Below are positions 60,117 to 64,000 of a stretch of 64,000 nucleotides of DNA, in pieces; position 1 is the first letter of the stretch; each line of letters starts with the position of its first letter. Where the stretch lies: the NCBI RefSeq assembly GCF_019966515.1, contig NZ_JAIMIB010000011.1, forward strand, positions 62,001 through 126,000, given 5' to 3'. The translations under genes and the position numbers were made by a program. Origin of the DNA: Roseovarius aestuarii (lineage in GTDB: Bacteria; Pseudomonadota; Alphaproteobacteria; Rhodobacterales; Rhodobacteraceae). The notes below the pieces were generated by a model. The model was given only the letters and a program-made list of their open reading frames with translations, was not told the origin of the DNA and searched no databases.

Positions 60117-62651
60117 TTAATAGAGACCGCCCGAACTCAACTCGCCAAACGAAGCCTTGTCACCAACCTGAGCCGTGCTCCCGGTCGACGTGGTGACTTC
60201 GCGAATCTGTTCCGTCTCACCCGCGCTGAACAGATCAAGGTCCGATCCCATCGCAAATCCGCCATCGAAGATGTAACCAAATATTGGATCTTCACCGTCG
60301 CGGAAATATTCGGCGACAACAAAGTCGCCATTTGCGTCTGGAGGCAGCGGCGCGCCTGAATAGCGGTCAATCTTGATGAAATGACCACCCGGGGGCACCC
60401 GGAATTCGCCGCCACCGTATTTTTCTACCGCCTTGGTCATGAACTGTTGGAAAACCGGGCCGCACATGGTGCCGCCATAGGCGCTGCGGCCCAGAGAGCG
60501 CGGCTGGTCGAAACCAATGTAGCATCCGGCCACGATATTGCTTGTGAACCCAATGAACCAGACATCCAGCGCATCGTTGGTGGTGCCGGTTTTCCCGGCG
60601 ACGGGCACCGGCAGGTTGACGTGGCGCGCCGCAGTGCCGCGATCGACCACACCACGCATCATCGAGGTCAGCTGATAAGCGGTGATCGCGTCAATCGCGC
60701 GCTTCCGGTCCGACACAATCCTGGGGCCGCGTGCGTCTGGAATCGCCGGGTCGCTGCAATCGACACAGTCGCGCTGATCCTGCCGATAGACGGTTTTGCC
60801 ATAGCGATCCTGCACCCGGTCCACCAGCGAGGGGCGCACCCGTTCGCCGCCATTTGCAAACATGGCGTAGGCGGCAACCATCTTGTACAGCGTCGTCTCA
60901 TCCGATCCGAGGGCATTGGCAAGGTACTGCCCCATATTGTCGTAAACACCAAAGCTCTCGGCATAGGCGGCGACCGTGTCCATCCCGACTTCCTGCGCCA
61001 GCCGGATCGTCATCAGGTTCCGTGACTGTTCAATCCCCGTCCGCAGTGGTGTCGGGCCGTAGAATTTGTTCGACGAATTGCGCGGTCGCCACAGCCCTTG
61101 CGGCGTATCTATTTCGATGGGTGCGTCGATCACGATTGTGGCAGGCGAATAACCACTGTCCAGCGCCGCAGCATAGACGAAAGGTTTAAAGCTTGATCCC
61201 GGCTGGCGCTGCGCCTGTGTTGCGCGGTTAAAAACTGAATCCTGATAGGAAAAACCACCCTGCATCGCCAGCACGCGTCCGGTGTTTACATCCATCGCGA
61301 CAAACCCGCCCTGGGCTTCCGGCACCTGCCGCAATGTCCAGCGAATGAACGTATCGCTTTCGTCATCCATCATCCGGCGCACATGCACTACGTCGCCGGG
61401 TTCAAAATTGCTTTTGAAGTCACCGCTCATCCAGGCGATATCCTTGCGCGGAACAACCTGCGGCTCTGTCTCCGTCTCGGCGACGCCATCGATGCCGATA
61501 CGCATGCGTTGATCGCCAACATCCAGCACTACGGCCGGATACCAATGCCCGTCCAAGTCAATGTCACGCGCGATGTCCAGATTGGCCAGAGCAGCACGCC
61601 AGGCTGGCTCATCCCCCAGCACCTCGGTCGGAATCTTCTTGTCTGCCTTGCGCCATCTGCCCAGGCCCCGGTCATATTTCTCAAGCTGACGCTGCAATGC
61701 ATCAGCGGCCTCGACCTGCATTTCAGGATCAATCGTTGCCCGTACGGACAGACCGCCGCTGAAAAACTCACCCTCACCGAAATCCTCGCTCAATTGCCGG
61801 CGGATTTCATCGGTGAAATAATCGCGCGGGGGCAAGGATTTGGCATAGGGTTCGAAATCACCGTTCTGCACGCTGCGCAAGGGTTGTTCGACCTCGGCCA
61901 GATAGACCTCCTGATCGAGATAACCGTTTTCGAACATCTCCCGCAGCACGAAATCACGCCGCGCTTTCAGGCGCGTTTTCTCACGCACCGGGTGATAGTC
62001 GCTGGGCGCTTTTGGCATCGACGCCAGAAAAGCCGCTTCATGTGGCGCCAACTCGGTCAGAGTCTTGTTGAAATAAGATTGCGCTGCGGCGGCAACCCCA
62101 TAACTGTTCTGGCCCAGAAAAATCTCATTCATGTAAAGCTCTAGGATGTCATCCTTGCTCAGCGTGTCTTCAATTCGCGTGGCGAGGATGATTTCCTTGA
62201 TCTTGCGTGCGATCTTGCGGTCTCCGGACAGCAGGAAGTTCTTCATCACCTGCTGTGTGATGGTCGAGGCACCGCGCACATCGCGGCCACGCGTCCGCAC
62301 CGCATCAAAAATCGCCGCCGCGATACCGCGCGCATCATAGCCCCCGTGCGAGTAGAAATTCTTGTCTTCGGCCGAGATAAAGGCCTGCTTGAGTAGATCG
62401 GGAATATCCTCAGCAGGAGTGAACAGGCGGCGCTCCTGAGCGAACTCGTCGATGATCCTGCCCTCGCCGGAATAGATCCGGCTGATCGTGGGCGGTGTGT
62501 AGTTGGCGAGGGATTCGTGGCTGGGCAAGTCCCGGCCATAAACATGAAAAACTGCCCCGATGCTTAGTGCAATCACCATGATACCCAGCGTCAAAACGCT
62601 GAAAATCGTACCGAAAAATGTCAGTATCCCACGTAACACACCAGTCCCCAC
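60117..62651 (-). CDS. mrcA: penicillin-binding protein 1A
   Basis: An 844-residue bifunctional peptidoglycan synthase. A single N-terminal membrane helix is at about residues 12-36, followed by the glycosyltransferase domain (EDKNFYSHGGYDARGI with the catalytic Glu near 94, GASTITQQVMKNFLL near 126, then MNEIFLGQNSYG). The transpeptidase domain has the SxxK motif in PGSSFKPFVYAA, SRN near 560 and KTGTTND near 698. It polymerises glycan strands and cross-links peptides. The run amiC-mrcA-prfB on one strand is usual in Rhodobacterales. Confidence 0.96.
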   Translation of the reverse strand: MGTGVLRGILTFFGTIFSVLTLGIMVIALSIGAVFHVYGRDLPSHESLANYTPPTISRIYSGEGRIIDEFAQERRLFTPAEDIPDLLKQAFISAEDKNFYSHGGYDARGIAAAIFDAVRTRGRDVRGASTITQQVMKNFLLSGDRKIARKIKEIILATRIEDTLSKDDILELYMNEIFLGQNSYGVAAAAQSYFNKTLTELAPHEAAFLASMPKAPSDYHPVREKTRLKARRDFVLREMFENGYLDQEVYLAEVEQPLRSVQNGDFEPYAKSLPPRDYFTDEIRRQLSEDFGEGEFFSGGLSVRATIDPEMQVEAADALQRQLEKYDRGLGRWRKADKKIPTEVLGDEPAWRAALANLDIARDIDLDGHWYPAVVLDVGDQRMRIGIDGVAETETEPQVVPRKDIAWMSGDFKSNFEPGDVVHVRRMMDDESDTFIRWTLRQVPEAQGGFVAMDVNTGRVLAMQGGFSYQDSVFNRATQAQRQPGSSFKPFVYAAALDSGYSPATIVIDAPIEIDTPQGLWRPRNSSNKFYGPTPLRTGIEQSRNLMTIRLAQEVGMDTVAAYAESFGVYDNMGQYLANALGSDETTLYKMVAAYAMFANGGERVRPSLVDRVQDRYGKTVYRQDQRDCVDCSDPAIPDARGPRIVSDRKRAIDAITAYQLTSMMRGVVDRGTAARHVNLPVPVAGKTGTTNDALDVWFIGFTSNIVAGCYIGFDQPRSLGRSAYGGTMCGPVFQQFMTKAVEKYGGGEFRVPPGGHFIKIDRYSGAPLPPDANGDFVVAEYFRDGEDPIFGYIFDGGFAMGSDLDLFSAGETEQIREVTTSTGSTAQVGDKASFGELSSGGLY

Positions 62652-62737
62652 TCATCGCTTAGATGTCATATAGGCATCCGTCCGCAGATCGTCAAAACAC
62701 ATAAGATTGCATCCTGCGCCAGTTTCCGCCCAACGGT

Positions 62738-63955
62738 TCACTGTCGCACCAACTCCGCCGCAGCTGCATCGGCAATCGACCACGCCTTGATGGCGTCCGC
62801 GATACCCTGCGCCAGATCCCCGCGCCACTTGGCGTCGGTCAGGTTCTCAAGGTCGCGCGGGCTTGAGAGAAACCCAAGCTCCAACAGCACCGACGGAATA
62901 TCAGGCGATTTCAGCACCGAAAACCCGGCGGCGCGAATGGGGCGCGAATTTACAGGCAGGCCATATTCACCAATCCCCAGGATCAAAGCTTCGGACAGCA
63001 GCATGGCGCGCGGCATCGTCTCCTGGCGTGCAAGATCGATCAGAACATCGGCCACAACGTCATCGGTGCCGCTCAAATCAATCCCCGCCAGTATGTCCGA
63101 CCGGTCATGCCGTTCCGCCAGCGCGGCACTGGCCTTGTCCGACGCGCTTTCCGACAGGACATAGGCCGTTACGCCAGTCGCCTGTCCTTCGGTCACCGCA
63201 TCCGCATGTAACGAGATCAGCAGATCACCCTCAACCTGATGGGCGATCGCAACGCGACGATCCAGTGAGACAAAGCTGTCATCCTCGCGTGTCAGCACCA
63301 CCTCGAAACCACCAGCACGAATAAGCGTTTCCTTCAGCTCCCGGGCAAAACTCAGCATCAGCTCCTTTTCGACCGCGCCTTCCTTTTCGGCGCCGGGGTC
63401 GATCCCGCCGTGGCCGGGATCAAGCACCACCCTTATCAGCCTCTCGCCGCTGCGTCCGGTTTTGACCTTGGCGGCGCTGGCGCCCTCGGGCAACTCCCAA
63501 CCCGGCATCGCGGGCGCGCCGGAGTGGGCAGCGAATTCCTCGGCTTCGCCCTGCCGCAACACCACTTCAAGCGTGGCGGAACCGTTCGTATCATCTATAT
63601 GCATCGCCGTGGTCTGCATCAGGTAAGGGCCATCAAGATCCACAACCATGCGCGACCAGCCAGGGCGAAACCCGCCCACGCGCACATTGCTGATTCGGTC
63701 GCTCCGGTCCAGCTCGCGCGGGGCCATATCGCCCCAGTCCACTTCGCGGAAATCCAGCACCAGCCTGCGCGGCGCATCCAGCGTAAAGGCGCGATACGGC
63801 ACCCCTTGCGACAATTTCAGATCCAAGACCACGGTGCGTCCCCGGTCGCTGATCTTGCTCGCCGCGACATCCAGTCGCGCCAATCCACTGTACTCCTGCG
63901 CCACCACAGCACAGCAACAAACGCAGGCCATAAAGGCCAGACATATTCTGATCAT
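62738..63955 (-). CDS. amiC: N-acetylmuramoyl-L-alanine amidase with AMIN domain
   Basis: A 405-residue periplasmic cell-wall hydrolase. The N-terminal signal peptide (about residues 1-19) is followed by an AMIN domain (about 25-130), which targets the septum, and a zinc-dependent Amidase_3 domain. Zinc ligands are visible in VLDPGHGGIDPGAEKEGAVEKEL (His and Glu, near 176-195) and LLISLHADAV near 246; the catalytic glutamate is in VLLELGFLSS near 357. It splits daughter-cell peptidoglycan during division. It heads the amiC-mrcA-prfB run; in relatives the divergent neighbour is rne, which would lie beyond the right edge. Confidence 0.94.
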   Translation of the reverse strand: MIRICLAFMACVCCCAVVAQEYSGLARLDVAASKISDRGRTVVLDLKLSQGVPYRAFTLDAPRRLVLDFREVDWGDMAPRELDRSDRISNVRVGGFRPGWSRMVVDLDGPYLMQTTAMHIDDTNGSATLEVVLRQGEAEEFAAHSGAPAMPGWELPEGASAAKVKTGRSGERLIRVVLDPGHGGIDPGAEKEGAVEKELMLSFARELKETLIRAGGFEVVLTREDDSFVSLDRRVAIAHQVEGDLLISLHADAVTEGQATGVTAYVLSESASDKASAALAERHDRSDILAGIDLSGTDDVVADVLIDLARQETMPRAMLLSEALILGIGEYGLPVNSRPIRAAGFSVLKSPDIPSVLLELGFLSSPRDLENLTDAKWRGDLAQGIADAIKAWSIADAAAAELVRQ

Positions 63956-64000
63956 CCTGCTCTTCCGCCGTTCTTCCGGTCTTCGTTGCCGCAGAGTACA

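Overview
The window reads as a chromosomal segment of an alphaproteobacterium of the Rhodobacterales, most likely a marine roseobacter-type organism. Evidence: a MipZ division-site ATPase, perfect CtrA-type boxes, the rpmF-plsX-fabH-ihfA-merR block, the trgA-trgB-cysK tellurite block known from Rhodobacter, an ornithine-lipid acyltransferase, a BCCT osmolyte carrier, moderately high GC and dense 4-nt gene overlaps. I see no IS element, prophage, CRISPR array or rRNA operon. Nearly all genes are core or family-conserved. Four tRNA genes are present (Asn-GTT, Ser-GGA, Gly-CCC, Pro-GGG), each with a recognisable promoter.

Layout. 1-12 kb: a cut membrane protein, LysE exporter and acpS; dadA; mipZ; a class II ribonucleotide reductase (nrdJ) with a DUF1653 protein; a 390-bp CtrA-box-rich promoter region; a GST and a GGDEF/EAL protein; an EnvZ-like kinase without an adjacent regulator; a metallo-beta-lactamase-fold hydrolase; tRNA-Asn and tRNA-Ser. 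12-21 kb, minus strand: cfa-trgA-trgB-cysK-mscM-like, downstream of photolyase and a cysteine-desulfurase-like enzyme. 21-29 kb, plus strand: BCCT carrier, tRNA-Gly, a periplasmic molybdenum hydroxylase (IorAB type) with a dihaem cytochrome, an AbrB-type membrane protein and an SDR. 29-38 kb: ABC-F, olsB and bamE (minus), then DUF177-rpmF-plsX-fabH-ihfA-merR, tRNA-Pro, a dCTP deaminase and an unannotated 52-aa membrane protein (plus). 38-47 kb, minus: dgt, antiporter, argS, SPOR, nagZ, scpA, scpB and a small basic protein. 47-50 kb: erpA (plus) and a three-gene minus-strand operon encoding a 21-residue-repeat peptide, an unknown 358-aa protein and an EamA exporter. 50-64 kb: xthA, an FAD monooxygenase, a broken dksA, a MoxR/DUF2927/small membrane protein/VWA cluster, then a minus-strand run of DUF2189, amidase, prfB, mrcA and amiC.

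Most interesting points. (1) The operon at 47362-49832: a 140-aa protein with a 25-residue leader ending in GG, five exact 21-residue repeats and a sixth partial one ending precisely in FTSSM. All six FTSSM copies use different synonymous codons, so the peptide, not the DNA, is being conserved. It precedes an unrecognised protein and a 4-nt-overlapping exporter, which would fit a multi-core peptide natural product or secreted-repeat system (inference). (2) Several perfect TTAA-N7-TTAA boxes, all intergenic, in front of nrdJ/gst-GGDEF-EAL, the BCCT carrier and the 52-aa membrane protein. (3) dksA carries an out-of-frame internal deletion. (4) prfB ends in four consecutive in-frame UAG codons created by a hexanucleotide repeat.
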